This document shows positions 13,101 to 25,482 of a stretch of DNA of 64,000 nucleotides, in pieces. The notes under the pieces were generated by a model. It made no database searches, had not been told where the DNA came from, and saw nothing but the letters and a program-made list of their open reading frames with translations. Origin of the DNA: Liquidambar formosana (taxonomy: Eukaryota > Streptophyta > Magnoliopsida > Saxifragales > Altingiaceae). Where the stretch lies: positions 24,284,717 to 24,348,716 of the forward strand of contig CM077828.1 of assembly GCA_039720395.1 (NCBI GenBank), read 5' to 3'. Made by a program: the position numbers and the translations under genes. Within the stretch, counting starts at the first letter, position 1. Every line of letters starts with the position of its first letter.

Positions 13101-16100
13101 GCAAAACATTCCTCTTTACAGACATCTCCATCCCATGGAACTTTCATAGCCCTCCAATTCATGATACAAAACAGACTTGGGCCTAGCTAGAAGCCACTTT
13201 TTTATTTTTATTTTTTGTTTCTTTTTTTAATTTTTTTATGGAGCATTTGGGCTCAAGTCCAAAAAGTAATGCTTGTGTTGCGTAAAGTCCCTCTTTAAAA
13301 ACCTATTTAGCCTCTAGTACACAATAAGTTGGGAGGACAAAAATGCCCCTACCATAAAGGCACAAATTGTATAAAGATCAGAAATAGGAATAACTCACCT
13401 GGAAAATCTCTTGAATTTCGGCCAAATCCCTACAAAATCTCCACCACTCAAATTCTTCCCTTCCACTCCCAACATCCCCTACTTTCCCTATCCTGATATG
13501 CTCCACTCCTTCCTTCTTAATCTCCCTCAATTAATTCCCATAACTCCCCCTCCATTTTTTCCGCTCATTTATAACTCTCTTCTTTATTTTCCCATACTTC
13601 CCAAAACTCTTCCTCTCCATCTTTGTCAGGTCCTTCCTTACCTCCCTCGATTCCCTCAATTACTATTCTTACTTGTTCTCCCCTTGTCATTCACAATCCT
13701 GCGGGCATCCCTTTAGTAGTAGACCCTCTGTTTCATCGTGTAACTTTTTGAACATGTAACTAAATTTAGGTTTTTTATTTTATTTTAAAGAAATTGAATG
13801 GGTAATTAGTTACCTACATTTCAATTACATGAAACTAGAGATATATGTGATTGTAGTTACTGTAACTGTTATAGTGGGGAATAGTTACATAATGAACAAA
13901 TGGATAAAGAAGACGAAGTGTAGGCATGTAACTATTCATGTAACTAAACATAGGGGTTTGTTTTGATTTATTTGAATTCCGATTTAGGGATTTTGACATG
14001 TTGATGTGGGTTATAAAATTTCATATATTATTCGGAATAGTTACATTGCAAATTTTTCTGGAAATACACACGCATATGACTTAGTTACATGATTTTACAT
14101 AAAATAAGTCCACAAAAAGACTATACATCATCAACTAGTTACATCTATCGAAGCTTGACAGGTATGAATTTTGTTGGACATTTAGCAAACCTAAATAATG
14201 AATGGGATGGGTTGATTCCATAAATCGTGGCTGGTTTTCCATTTAAAACCTTGCCATATGTGTTTAGAAAGGTAGTATAATGAATGGGATGGATTTGATT
14301 CTAGAAATTGTAACTGGTTTTCCTTTTTAAAACCTTGCTATATATGTTTAGAAGGGCATTGGTAGTATTCATGGCAAGATTTTTTACAACTGTTCCCAAA
14401 ACGTTACCGTTTCTTCATGTACAGTGGACTTGAGTATAAAAGAGTTTTTATAGGTGCTTAGAGGCTTGAACAAACCCCCAAACGTGTACCTCCCGCTATA
14501 TAAACATGGTCAAACACACTTACCCTAACCCCACTCCCTCCCTAACCTCTCCAAGCCATGCTAGCATGTATTGATTGGTAGGAAACTAGGAATAGTAGCA
14601 AGCCAATCGTGAAAACTGCCAATGAAATTTGAACTCCAACCTAATTGTTAAGGTACCAATACCTATACAGATGAACCAATTAAACATTGGTACCGTACTC
14701 ATCTTTTGAATTTTTGGAAATTCTATACCCTTACTACATTGAGTGCAGCAAGAAGTGGTGTAAAATCAGAGCACCCCATCAATCATTGATGAAGTCTGTC
14801 TTTTCGGACTTCATCACTTCATCGGTAGATAAAATTATTCCCTTGCTGGTTAGAGTGAAAAAAAACAGTGTTTTGTGTAGTTTCTCTAGCTTTTGTGTAT
14901 GTCTCCCTTCTAATTTATTTATTTATCTCTCCCTTCTTTCATTTTCTTCCTTATCATTAGCTTGTTTCTCCAAGGGCAATGAGCACCAATTAAGCTCATA
15001 CACAACCATTCGATATAATAAATGAAGACCGGTTCTCGTATAGGGTTTCGAATCCAGACATTGGATACAACTTCTTTCATGTGCTTAATTAGCATCTCAC
15101 CTAGATAGCATTTTCCAAAGGGATATGACTCTTACGCGTTTACGTACCATCTGACTTAAATGGTATCTCGCATTCATTTGGTGGTTGAAAACTCGAAATG
15201 AAAAGCAAAGCAAACAAGGCCAAGCGATATCTGGGTAGGTTAGCATCCTAGGGAGAGCTACCCCACACATATCATACCCATGAGTACTTACTTGACTTCT
15301 CTAGCTAGGATGGTCATTGTACCAAATGACTTGACAATCTAACCCATGACGAGGTAACTGGCCAAGGTTATTAGCTTCTTGATTTGCTTGCCACAATTGT
15401 GATCCACTTACAACAACGGGTCAAGATGACGATGATTTAATTGGATTTACTTAATGACGTTCGATAGCGTCTGGGGTGTTATAAACCCCTTTTTGTCCTT
15501 ATAAATAGATTTTTTTTTTTTTTTTTTTTTTGGGATAATGGTCCTTATAAATAGAATTGAACTTACATAATTTAATTTATAAGTAGTAAGTTATCATTCA
15601 GCCAAAACAATTGTGCTATAGCTTCATATATGAGTTGAATTTAGGGCACGTGAATACAAGTACTTGGAGCTAGGGGTGTCACCGAGTTATGCTAACTTCA
15701 TATATTGATGAACCCTATTATTTCTCTTGGTTGGGGGTTTGTTGAGTTCAGGTATGCAATTAATGTGCCACGTATTTTGCTTAATTTTTTTTTTAGCTTC
15801 CAAATTCCAACTTCATAAGATATGAAAAATTGAAAACACCACATCACTTGATTCTTATCGTTAAGGACAATAAGGAAGAAAAAAGAAGAAAACATATAAA
15901 ATTTATAGGTAGAAAAGTTCTTCATAATGAAGGATAATATATTGTATACTTAGAACATAGCAGGCCAAAAAAGGCGGGTTCTAATCTTATCTAGTTCTTG
16001 TCTTGTATTTTTTTATGGACCCAGACCCTATAGGCTAGGATTATTAATTGGTTCCATAGAGTTGGAACTAGATTCTACCAGAGGCTTATTTTTTTTATTA

Positions 16101-16780
16101 ATATTTTAATATTTAGGAGGGTTCAAATTAGGGTAAATCACAAGAAACCCTCCGAATGTTTGACACTTTCTCATGTAAGTCCCCCAAAGAAAAAATGGTT
16201 GCAATGTGTTCTCCGATAGCTTACAAATTTAGCAAATTAGCATCACCCGTTAATTGTTTTTCATAAAATTAGATGGAAAAATATCATGTAATCGCCGTTA
16301 ATTTTACGAATAATGATTAACAATGGCTCTAATTTCTAAATTTGTAGCTATTGGGGGCACATCACAATCATTTTTTATTTAGGGGGTTACCTAAAAAAGA
16401 GCCAAACATTAGGGGCTTTCCTATAGTTTACCCTTTAAATTATTGAGAGTTTGCAATTCTAGGTATTTAGAACTCCAAAAAATTGCAAAAAATAAAAATA
16501 AAATAAAATAACCTTCCAAAAAATGAACAGCCCATATATAGTTGAGAAAACATATTTTGGATAATCAAGCAAGTGGGAAGCCATTGCCATCCCCAATTAT
16601 TTGTTACCTAGGTAATCTAATGACATTAATTTGGGGCTAAGAAATCCAGAAGCATAAATAGAAGTAAAATGATTCGATTCGATTCAATTCATTTCATTTC
16701 CACCAAGAAAAAGGAACTCAAGAGTATACAAGGGTCAACAACACTAGGGACTATTTCTTGCCAACAAACATTGGGGTCAT

Positions 16781-16814
<34 letters not shown>

Positions 16815-18398
16815 TGGAAACCCTCAATAATAAGCCTATACAAAAAGCCATTTGTTTCCAACAAAACGAATATCCCACTTTAGATCTGATAAAAAAATAA
16901 TAGGACCCCCAGAAAATGGTCCAACATGACTAACAAACTATATCAATATGTGTCGAGGTTAGGTGTGCAACATACATCATGCTTTTCTCCTTCCCACCCA
17001 TTGGAAACTAATGTAGGATTTTCAATAGGAGAAAAAAAGGTCAAGAAATCATTGGGGTTTTCAGCTATAATTTGATTAAACTTTGAGTAGATTGAAGCTC
17101 TTCTGTTTCTTGAACAAATTAGGGTCCACTTTTTGTTAACAAAATTTGCAAAGAAGTGCAGTGGACAGATAGCATCTATCCTGATTAATATTGGGTGGGG
17201 GAAGGCCCAAATGCCCATCAATCAATCCAATGCCATCACTCAAGGTTCCTCCTTTAGCTCCATATTTTAGACAACTCAGATTCTTTTCATGGGCTCAACT
17301 TTTGGGTAGTGACCCCAGTTAAAGATTTGACATAGTACTTTTCCCCCACATTGAGAGGACCACAGAAACCCACCACCCCATCACCCCTAAAAAATAAAAA
17401 TAAAAAAATAAAAACCAATTTTCTTTTTCTTTTTCTTCCAAATTTCATTTTTGGACCCATATTGGGCCAGCTTGAGGACAGTCATTTTCTGGGATGGAGA
17501 CTTGCACAAAATTTGGGTAGGATGAGCCATCCCCTTGTTTGGGTTGGGCTGAACACAAACCTACTCAAATTTTGTGCAACTCGATAAAAAAAACACTGGA
17601 TCGTTTAAATTCACCTGTAAGATAAATGAGATAAACTAAAATCTTATTTTTGATCTCACTAATTCTAATTAGCCAAGCATGAACTGTCCACACTTTTACA
17701 ATTCTACTCGATATGAGAGTTCGGACTTAGGAGATCAAATCCGCCAGGGGGGGGGGGGGGGGTGTTGGGGATCGAACCTACATCGGTCAGGGGAACACAG
17801 TTGGAAACTAGACAAAACCAACCCCCAAAAAAAAAAGAAAGGAAAAAAAGAAAAGAAAAGAAGAAGTAATAGTGACAACAACACAACAATAAAAGGGCCT
17901 AATAAGTGGTATGTTATGTTTCCCGCTAATGCATTGATTGAGCCAATTAATTTAGAGGTCCCCCCCCCACAAAAGCATTTTAAAATTTTTTTGGATTAAG
18001 TGAGCACATGGAACATGTTTCTTCAAGTAAACATATATAAACCAAAACAACTTCCCTTTTTCTTTCCTTTTCCTTTGAGAATATGAATATCCATTGTGGG
18101 CCTGCCCACGGCTAGGGATAACCCACGAAACATGCAGAGGCCCACCCACATTCCCACACAACCACCCAACCCCACAAATAAGGGGTTACCATCCACAAAG
18201 GGGAAAAAGCTTAAGGAAAAAGTTGATCTTGGAACTACAACGTAGGATCTCTCTATGGATGTGACTCGAAAATGATGAATTCTCAGGTTGCCCCTGGATT
18301 TTTTATTTTTTTTCTTTCCCTCCTATTTGTATAGAATTGTCTTCACACCAATGAAGTGGTCCATTTGGGTCTGAAAAGTTCTGATGGGCCTCTCTATA
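10130..18398. other. 8.3-kb gene-poor intergenic region
   Basis: No gene of a recognised family was found on either strand. Features seen are AT-rich single-copy sequence, a TC repeat near 11572-11588, poly-C/G and poly-A runs near 12259-12320, a pyrimidine-rich stretch at about 13430-13720 that stays open on the plus strand but is low-complexity, a GA microsatellite at 16784-16811, and a poly-G run at about 17747-17763. The minus-strand frame at 16943-17221 (92 aa) is not low-complexity but matches no family I know and has no supporting signals. Confidence 0.45.
16784..16811. repeat. GA microsatellite
   Basis: About 14 GA units in intergenic sequence. Confidence 0.95.
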
Positions 18399-18407
18399 AT
18401 TCTTAAA

Positions 18408-18806
18408 GGGAAGGGCTATTGCAACCCCCCATTCCTAAAAGCCCACCCCCAATCCTTTAGGTTTTTAAGGTTTTATGCAAAATATAAAAAGTTTTTATGA
18501 AAACCAGCCATGATGTCCACTAGAAAACATCATTTTGAACAACTTTGCAGAAGAGAGTTTTTCCAAAATTTATCGTTTAGATAGACTTTTTGGCAAAAAA
18601 TGAAATAAATGCTATAAATGGTTAAAAAGTATATTTAAACGATAGATTTTGAAAAAACTTTCTTCTGCAAAGTTGTTCAAAATGATGTTTTCTAGTGAAC
18701 ATCAAAGCCGGTTTTCATAAAAACTTTTTATATTTTGCATAAAACCTTAAAAACCTAAAGGATGGGGGTGGGCTTATAGGAATGGGGGGTTGCAATAGCC
18801 GTTCCC
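18408..18806. mobile_element. 399-bp foldback MITE with 9-bp target-site duplication
   Basis: The left end reads GGGAAGGGCTATTGCAAC and the right end is the inverse of GGGAACGGCTATTGCAAC. The two arms are complementary almost to the centre, so the element can fold into one long hairpin. It is flanked by a perfect 9-bp duplication, attcttaaa, at 18399-18407 and 18807-18815. A 9-bp TSD fits a Mutator-type non-autonomous element. A second copy lies at 25989-26386. Confidence 0.9.
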
Positions 18807-18890
18807 ATTCTTAAATCTTTAAGAGTGTTGGGCCCTGTTCTAGAGCCTGTTAGGTTCTCCTTTATGGGTGGTGCCTTATGGGGAGGCTTT

Positions 18891-19263
18891 TATTGGCACC
18901 AAAAAACTTTTTCATCCCACTAATTTTACATTTCATAATTTTATGAAAAATAAGGTTGTCATAAAAACTGATCGCGTTGTCTATTAGAAAACAATATTTT
19001 GAACAACTTTTTGGAAAATTTCTTTTCAAAATCTATCAGTTTAAGTGGACTTTTTAGTTATTTATAAAACAAAGATTATAAATTGCAAAAAATTCTACTT
19101 AAACGATAGATTTTGGAAAAAATTTCCTCTAAAAAAATTGTTCAAAATGATGTTTTCTAATAGAATACGCAATTAATTTTTATAAAAACCTTCTATATTT
19201 TTCATAAAATCTTGAAGTGTAAAATAAGTGGAGGAATGAAAAACGAGTCTTGGGGTGCCAATA
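18891..19263. mobile_element. Foldback MITE related to the 18.4-kb element
   Basis: The ends are TATTGGCACC and GGTGCCAATA. The arms are inverted repeats across nearly the whole 373 bp and share an inner motif (TTGTTCAAAATGATGTTTTC and its inverse) with the element at 18408. No convincing TSD was seen. The short frames crossing it are not coding. Confidence 0.75.
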
Positions 19264-20175
19264 GAGCTCCCATGTTATGGTCGATTAACTCTTCAAGCCA
19301 GGCCTCTGTCTCCAACCTATTTGGGAACTTAACAAAAGCCGAGGCCCAATCCATGTACAACCAATGTGACGGCCTTTTTTGTTGCCTCTTTCCCCCCATA
19401 GTCCACATTTTATGTGATGATATTTTTGATAACTTGTGGTAAAAAGCTATTCTTGTTGACATTAAAAAAGAATTGATAAAAATAAATCAGACAAAATACT
19501 AGGGTAATAAGTAATACGAGTCTAATTGATTATAAAAAATAAAAATAAAAATAATATTAAAAAAAAAAGTAATACAAGTCTAAATCCCTTAGACATCCAA
19601 ACAAAAATTAAACAATTTTATAGTAGGTGAACAAATATCAACCAAAAACAAAAGATGATTGAACAAGTACTAAAGGGTGAACAGGCATATTACAAAGATT
19701 ATCATCAAAAGACTTTGGTGGGGTTAAGTCTATTCTTTAGTGTCCAGAGCTCACGGTGTGACTTAAGTTTCGGCCCGACATAAGTGCGGTGAGGTTCCCT
19801 GCAGATTAGGTATGAATTGCTAAAGAGTAATACTCATTGGCAGGTATGTGAAGCCACCTAGCTATATGCATACTTGGCCTTTTCTAGAACCAAATATACA
19901 CACTTTCTGTTCTTTCCATGCGCCTGTGCGCCCCGGGGGGTGGGGGGGGGTGTTACTTTTCTGCTCAAACTGCTCAAACTAGAAAGAAGTTAAATACTTC
20001 AACACAAGGAAAAAGAAAAAAAAGAAGGCTAGCCTAAAACCCAACACAACAAAGAAAGAAGGGACAAAGAAAAGGAGTGGGGGAGGGGAGACCCAAGAGG
20101 CTGAACCCCTTCTAGAACTAATAGTAGGTTCCCTCTAGTGATATGTCAAGTAGATGTTCCAGCCCTCGAGTAGAA
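19264..20175. other. Intergenic region, 3' flank of MYB copy A
   Basis: No gene. The part at about 19285-19440 is related to 26400-26520 (see the older duplication). The part at about 19960-20175 shows scattered similarity to the 3' flanks of MYB copies B and C. A G-rich run lies near 19935-19950. Confidence 0.5.
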
Positions 20176-22002
20176 TCAATATTTCTCTTGCAATGTGAGA
20201 GGGATTTCAGTCTCCTTATTGCCATTTTCAGGTGTGAGTCTTACATTCTCACAGAGTGAGCCAAAAGCATATGGCGTTGTTGCACCTAATGCCCCCACAT
20301 TAGAACTAGAACCCATAGTGACCCGGGGGTTGAATAAATTCTCAGTAATTTCTAAGCTTGTTTGGGCAGATTTTGGTGAATTTCTCATCCAACCTTCAAG
20401 CCATTGAGCTATATTTTCGGCACTCGACGCATATGTAGATGATTGAGTTGGTCTAGTGGAAAGACTATACTCACTAGAGGGATTTGATTCAGCTAAATAG
20501 CTTGGTTTATGTAGAGAAAGAACCTCACAAAGGGCTTGCTTAGCCGTGTGAACATCCATTTGAAGCCTTCTCTCCCACAGACCCTTAGAGGTCGACCCAT
20601 CATCTTGGTTATGGCCATGAAGACCCATTTGAAGCCTTTTGAGCTTCTTTTTCAAACGGGTGTTCCAGTGATTTTTTATATCACAGTCTGTTCTCTGAGG
20701 AAGGTAGGAAGCTATGGCAGCCCATCTGCACCCACATATACAATTAATTAATTTTCATCATTACTATAGCAACAAATTATATTTCTCACTTTTGTTCACA
20801 TGCATATAAACAATAAACAAAACAACATTTATATATATATGGGTCAAACTGTCAAATAGATTAAAATGACAGTAAATATAATTGCAAAAAAACCACATTC
20901 CACGTTACCGAAATGTTAGATTTAACACGACTTCATATACCTGTTTAACTCTTTCACCTAATATCTTAAGCTTTCAAGTTAAAAAAATGGGCTAAATTCA
21001 TGATGCAAATTACAAAGTACTCCCTCCATTTGATAATAAGTGTCTCCTTTAAAATAACACGCTTTTTAAGAAAACCTTTTTAAATGCTTTCACATCAATA
21101 TATTTATTTTGAAATTCCAATTTTACCTTCAAGTATGTAAAATATTAGAAAAAGAAAGAATACCTTTTTAAAGGTATTTTAGGAAATGATTGAAAAAGAA
21201 TCTTTGACTTTTAGAATGGGACACTTATTTTGAAACATCCCAAAATAGAAAATAGGACACTTATATTGAAATGGAGGGAGTATGTTGTTTTTGGACCATT
21301 TTGATCATGATTAAGGGCGGAGCCACCTGGACGCTAGGGATGGCAACCACCAACCCTCAAATTTTTCAAAATTCTATATATATGTGTGTGTGTGCATATT
21401 TTCTCCTTTTCCTCTAATGGCGACCACTCCACTGAAAATAACAGTCAATCAGTGGCTTTTAAGTCAAAAGAACAAAAAAAAAAAAAAAACTCTCCCCCTT
21501 GATGTCAGCACACTACAAAACCTAATTACAATTCCAACAAACAACCTATTCCTCCCACAAATTGGCTCTCTTCCCCTCCAATACCCAATACCCAATACCC
21601 AAGCCCCAACCCACTCCTCTCTCTTGGCTTCCTTGTGATTTGCTTCAATTGTTTATCATTATTTTTGTGCCTAATTATTTGAGAAACAGTGAAACACATT
21701 CACATAAGATGACTGACAATTGGTTTAGCTAGTGCTTATTTTATTTTTATTTTTTTTGCCTGCTTCCCAAATTTATTCTCTTTTTACGATCTCAATTGAA
21801 ATATATATGGTTTATAAAATATCAACAGATTTTAAATTTTTGAATTTTTTTTCTATCTCAAATAAAAAATAATTTTTAAAAAATAAAAGCACGTTTTATT
21901 TTATGAATTAAAATAAAATATTAACAACCAATCAAAATTCACCCCTCCTAAACAAGATTCCTAGCTTCTTCGCCCCTGATCATGATATTGTCTTTGTTGT
22001 CC

Positions 22003-22037
<35 letters not shown>

Positions 22038-22706
22038 AGATATTTTACCTATTGCCCAAAAGTGCTTGAAGGTGAATGATCATCTTCTCCTCTTGATCAG
22101 TGAAGTTACCACGTCTAATATCGGGCCGGAGATAATTAGTCCATCTGAGCCTGCAACTCTTACTGCATCTTCGCAAACCTGAAAACCTCAGAGAGAAGAA
22201 AAAACTAAATATAAAACCAAAAAGGACACGTAGCAACCTATTCTCTTAATAATATTCTCGGTTTGCTCATCAAAAAAAAAAAAAAAAAAGACAAAAGGGG
22301 ACCTAAACCCATTGCTTCAGTTAAGACACAAAAAGACCATGCTAGGGCTGCAGGATATTAATTAGGTGCACCCTTTTAATGATCAAATTAAGCAAAACCA
22401 AAAAGATTCTAACTAGCATGACGATCTATAAGGTGCAAACACACAGACACACATCCAACATCCCCTTTATTATTTATAAACTCGTGTCTCTATTTCTGCT
22501 TACCCGTCATTGCTCCATTTTGGGACCCAAAAGCCCAAATGAATCAAACTTATTAAAAGTGGAAGAACATTACCTGTGTTATTTGGAAGTTCTCTCCAAT
22601 TCCCTGGTCCATGTTCTTGGATGTAAGATACCAAGATGATGTCTTCTTCTAAAGTCCACGGCCCTTTTTTCACTCCAATTCTATCACTGCGAGGTGGTCT
22701 GCCCAT
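20176..22706 (-). CDS. MYB60-like: R2R3-MYB copy A, subgroup 1 (MYB60-like), C-terminally truncated
   Basis: Exons on the minus strand are 22706-22574, 22178-22049 and 20725-20176 (133, 130 and 550 nt, all GT/AG). They join in frame to 270 aa. The R2R3 domain fills residues about 13-115, with the helix tryptophans in place. The subgroup-1 motif WERRLQ(M)D...AKQALCE and the motif [19 protein letters not shown] are present. Differences from copies B and C: the N-terminus is MGRPPRSDR instead of MGRPPCCDK. In the R3 recognition helix the usual [12 protein letters not shown] reads [12 protein letters not shown]. The frame stops right after LTLQEKY, so the conserved tail with the KWLFDD and MSLEG motifs is missing. 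A decayed, out-of-frame tail remnant is still visible just downstream (about 20095-20175). Splice sites are intact, so this may be a functional truncated protein or an early pseudogene. Intron 2 carries a Stowaway MITE. Confidence 0.85.
21020..21280. mobile_element. Stowaway-type MITE in intron 2 of MYB copy A
   Basis: Begins CTCCCTCCATTTGATAAT and ends with the inverse (ATTGAAATGGAGGGAG). It is flanked by TA on both sides, the standard Stowaway (Tc1/mariner) target site. Length is 261 bp. It is absent from intron 2 of copies B and C. Confidence 0.9.
22005..22035. repeat. GA microsatellite next to exon 2 of MYB copy A
   Basis: About 15 GA units inside intron 2, roughly 14 bp beyond the exon 2 donor site. 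Copy C has a shorter GA run in the equivalent place (about 59325-59345). Copy B has only a trace. Confidence 0.9.
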
Positions 22707-22718
22707 TTCACCTAGAGG

Positions 22719-22746
22719 CTCTCTCTCTCTCTCTCTCTCTCTCTCT
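22719..22746. repeat. 5' UTR GA/CT repeat of MYB copy A
   Basis: About 14 CT units (GA on the coding strand), starting 13 bp upstream of the ATG. All three MYB copies have it at the same spot with different lengths. Confidence 0.9.
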
Positions 22747-22817
22747 AAAACTCTTTCTTTGTTCTTAGAAATGCTTAGACAAATGTCCATGACAACGGCT
22801 TCCTTGTGCATGCATCA

Positions 22818-22825
22818 GAATTATA
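22818..22825 (-). promoter_or_regulatory. TATA-box position of MYB copy A (TATAATTC)
   Basis: Aligns with the TATATAAA of copy B. Here the coding strand reads TATAATTC, a weaker match. Promoter similarity to B and C continues to about 22940. Confidence 0.5.
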
Positions 22826-22949
22826 GAGAAGCTATGTGTTTGGTAACGTACACAAGGAAAGCCTTGCTTATTTGTCAAAAATAGACCAAGGAGGTACTTG
22901 CAATGACTAAAAAAGGTAAAATGGCGCTTTAAAAGAGTCGATTAAAGGG

Positions 22950-25250
22950 GAGAGCCAGGGCAGTTTATGTTATCAATTATTTGCTAAGTTTCCAAGGTGG
23001 GAAATGTTATAGACAATTCTTAGTTACATACTTAATTACAGCACTTGATGCAATATAAGTTGGTTGACAAAAATACCCTCCAACATTAAATAATGAGTAA
23101 TGGAGATCATGACGTGGATGCGGTATTTTTTTCAACATTAAATAATGAGTATATGGGCAAGAGAACTTAGGTAATTAAATTAGTACTCTTCCCAAATAAA
23201 TTGCGTGGAGACGAATGATATGAACCTTTGACAACAAAAAACTAGCTTGGACTATGTAGCATATATACTATTAGTATTACTCATCTAAGAAAATGCTAAA
23301 AGGACCTTACTTAAGGTTATATGATATCAAAGAGCCTTCACTTAAGGTTTTCGTCTTAAGCCTCAAATTGTATTAAGCCACCTTTGCCTGCAAGGGTCAT
23401 ACATCCAATAGGAACAAAACAAAAATTCAAATTTCTACCTTTGATTCTTAAGCGAGTCATAATTCGTTATCCCTTACCATCTGCACATACCTTATTAAAA
23501 GAAAATACTAATTTGCCTTACTATGAAAAAATAAGCGGGTAAAATTGTTGAACATATGATTAAATCCTAAAAATTAAAATAACTCTTATTTTCTCCTAAT
23601 AAGATAAAGTGTGGGGTTATTGAAAGATATTTTTTTTCATTGGTAATTCTACAATCAGTGAAATGTCCACGTTTTGATTTTTTTCTTCCTCTGGCCACAA
23701 ACGTTTGGACTTTCGAGCAATAATTAGGCTTGTCGACTAGTACAGTGTGCCGTTGCATTGTAATTCTCGACAGTTATGCATGCGTTTAAAGGCTTCTCCA
23801 CGTCCTCATTTTTTTTTTTGGGGGGGATTAGTTCTCCACGTCCTCTTTGGTATAATGGTATGTTCAGTTCTCAAAGATTGATAGGACTCCTCGTGGCACT
23901 TTTCTCTCCATCAACGTGACTTTTCCCGAATACAAAATGCCCCTTGATCCATATGAGGACTCCCATTTGAGGGAGGACAAGGGGAGTTTTAGATTGATCG
24001 GACGGCGGAAAATTATAATTTTTAGTTAAGTTAGTAGTAATTTATTAGAAAGTTAGTAGTAATTTGTGCTGAACTGTAATTATTTTCTTATAGTCCGAGC
24101 AATCTGAAATTCGCCCATTTTATTTTGAGTTAATAATATTGATCAAATAACATTGTTTTTTTAAAGATGGTACTAATTTTATTTTATTTTAGTATTTTTT
24201 TTTTTTTTGTGGCCAAGCAACGAGGTATTCAGACTATCAAAAATTGACTAATCCTCGCTTCCCACGCAGGGCCACCGTCTCATGAGATCGTTTAACGTTG
24301 AGGATAATAATTCTAACTGGTGGCTGGCCAAGAAAGATGATATTAATTCATGCATCCATATAAGGTGGGATATATAAGAGGAGGGACACCATTAAAGGTT
24401 GTTGTAACTGTCTTGAGCATATAGAGAAATTAAAGAATATTGTCTCTTTTTCTTTTTTTATTAAGGTCCTAATTAAAGATTGTTTCTCATCTATTCTTGA
24501 AAATGCAGAGAAATTAAAAAATGTTTTGCCTTTGTGTGTTTTTTTTTTTTTTTGGGGGGGTGAGGTCCTAAAGAATGTTTTGCCTCCTATATACTCTCCT
24601 TTCTTTTTTTTTCTTTTTCTTTTTTTTTTTTCCCTTATTGCCATAAAAAACATAATTTTATTAATCCAAAAACAGACAATACAAATTGAAACCATTGATA
24701 CACCAAACATCCAAACCAACACTCCCAACAAAAAAAATAAAAATAAAAAAACACCCAGCTAAGGACAATAACAAACCCATACAAATATCCACATACCTAT
24801 ACTAACAATTGTTCTTCGCTAAACTCAATCTCACATACCTACTTGGCTACCGTTTTGGGAAGGATGAGGTCTTTGATGAGATTATCATTGCTTTTGCAAT
24901 GACAAATATAATCTGGTTGTCTCACGTGAAATGTCTTATGTATTTGACATTACTTTTTAACGAAAACAACCTATCATGTCATATGCTAGCTGCACCTAAT
25001 TTATAAATGAACATTTTCCTCCATGGAAGTTTTTAGTCCAGAGGAGCTGGATCTACCGACATATCAAATTTGCATCAACTTCATGATGTTGATGAAATTC
25101 TTTTTGAAAGTGAAATGTTTTAATCCACTTGGTCCTTCTTGGTACAATCAATTGATCACATGGGTTCCACCCGTACTTGGTCCTTCTTGGCAGAAGCTCA
25201 ATAACCTTTTTGCTTCGAGACAATAATTTTTTTTTTAATTTTTAATTTTT
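22950..25250. other. 2.3-kb gene-poor region upstream of MYB copy A
   Basis: No gene of a known family. Contains a hairpin MITE at 23981-24117 and T/A homopolymers near 24170-24220 and 24535-24640. The minus-strand frame across 24348-24731 is largely lysine and phenylalanine from homopolymers and is not credible. Confidence 0.45.
23981..24117. mobile_element. Small hairpin MITE (family also in units B and C)
   Basis: The left end GGGGAGTTTTAGATTGATCGGAC pairs with a right end that is its imperfect inverse. Relatives are at 30691-30842 and 51921-52740, where the ends are AGATTGGTC or AGATTGATC and inverse. TSDs were not clear. Confidence 0.6.
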
Positions 25251-25253
25251 TAA

Positions 25254-25482
25254 AATGTTAGAACTCATCTCATTGAATCAAATTACTATAAGGAATATAC
25301 ATGCCATGGTTGGTTGAAATATTTTTTTACTACAAACAATCAGTCAAATTAAGAAGTTAACTCATCACACCCAAAAAAAAAAAAAAAAAAAAAAGAAAAT
25401 TTAAATGTTAGAACTCATCTCATTGAATCAAATTACTACAAGGAATATACATGCCATGGTTGGTTGAAATATTTTTTTACTA
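25254..25482. repeat. Two 79-bp direct repeats with 150-bp period
   Basis: The sequence at 25254-25332 recurs at 25404-25482 with one or two differences, both including GAACTCATCTCATTGAATCA. A poly-A run (about 25372-25394) lies between them. This looks like a short local duplication. No terminal TG/CA pattern supports an LTR. Confidence 0.85.

Noticed and set aside
13411..13716. Proline/leucine-rich plus-strand frame of 101 aa
   Set aside because: Derived from a pyrimidine-rich stretch. No domain, no splice context.
16943..17221. 92-aa minus-strand frame
   Set aside because: No recognised domain and no supporting context. Not called as a gene.
19202..19462. Open frames on both strands
   Set aside because: They cross the end of a foldback MITE and duplicated non-coding sequence.
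24348..24731. 127-aa minus-strand frame
   Set aside because: Mostly homopolymer-derived Lys and Phe.
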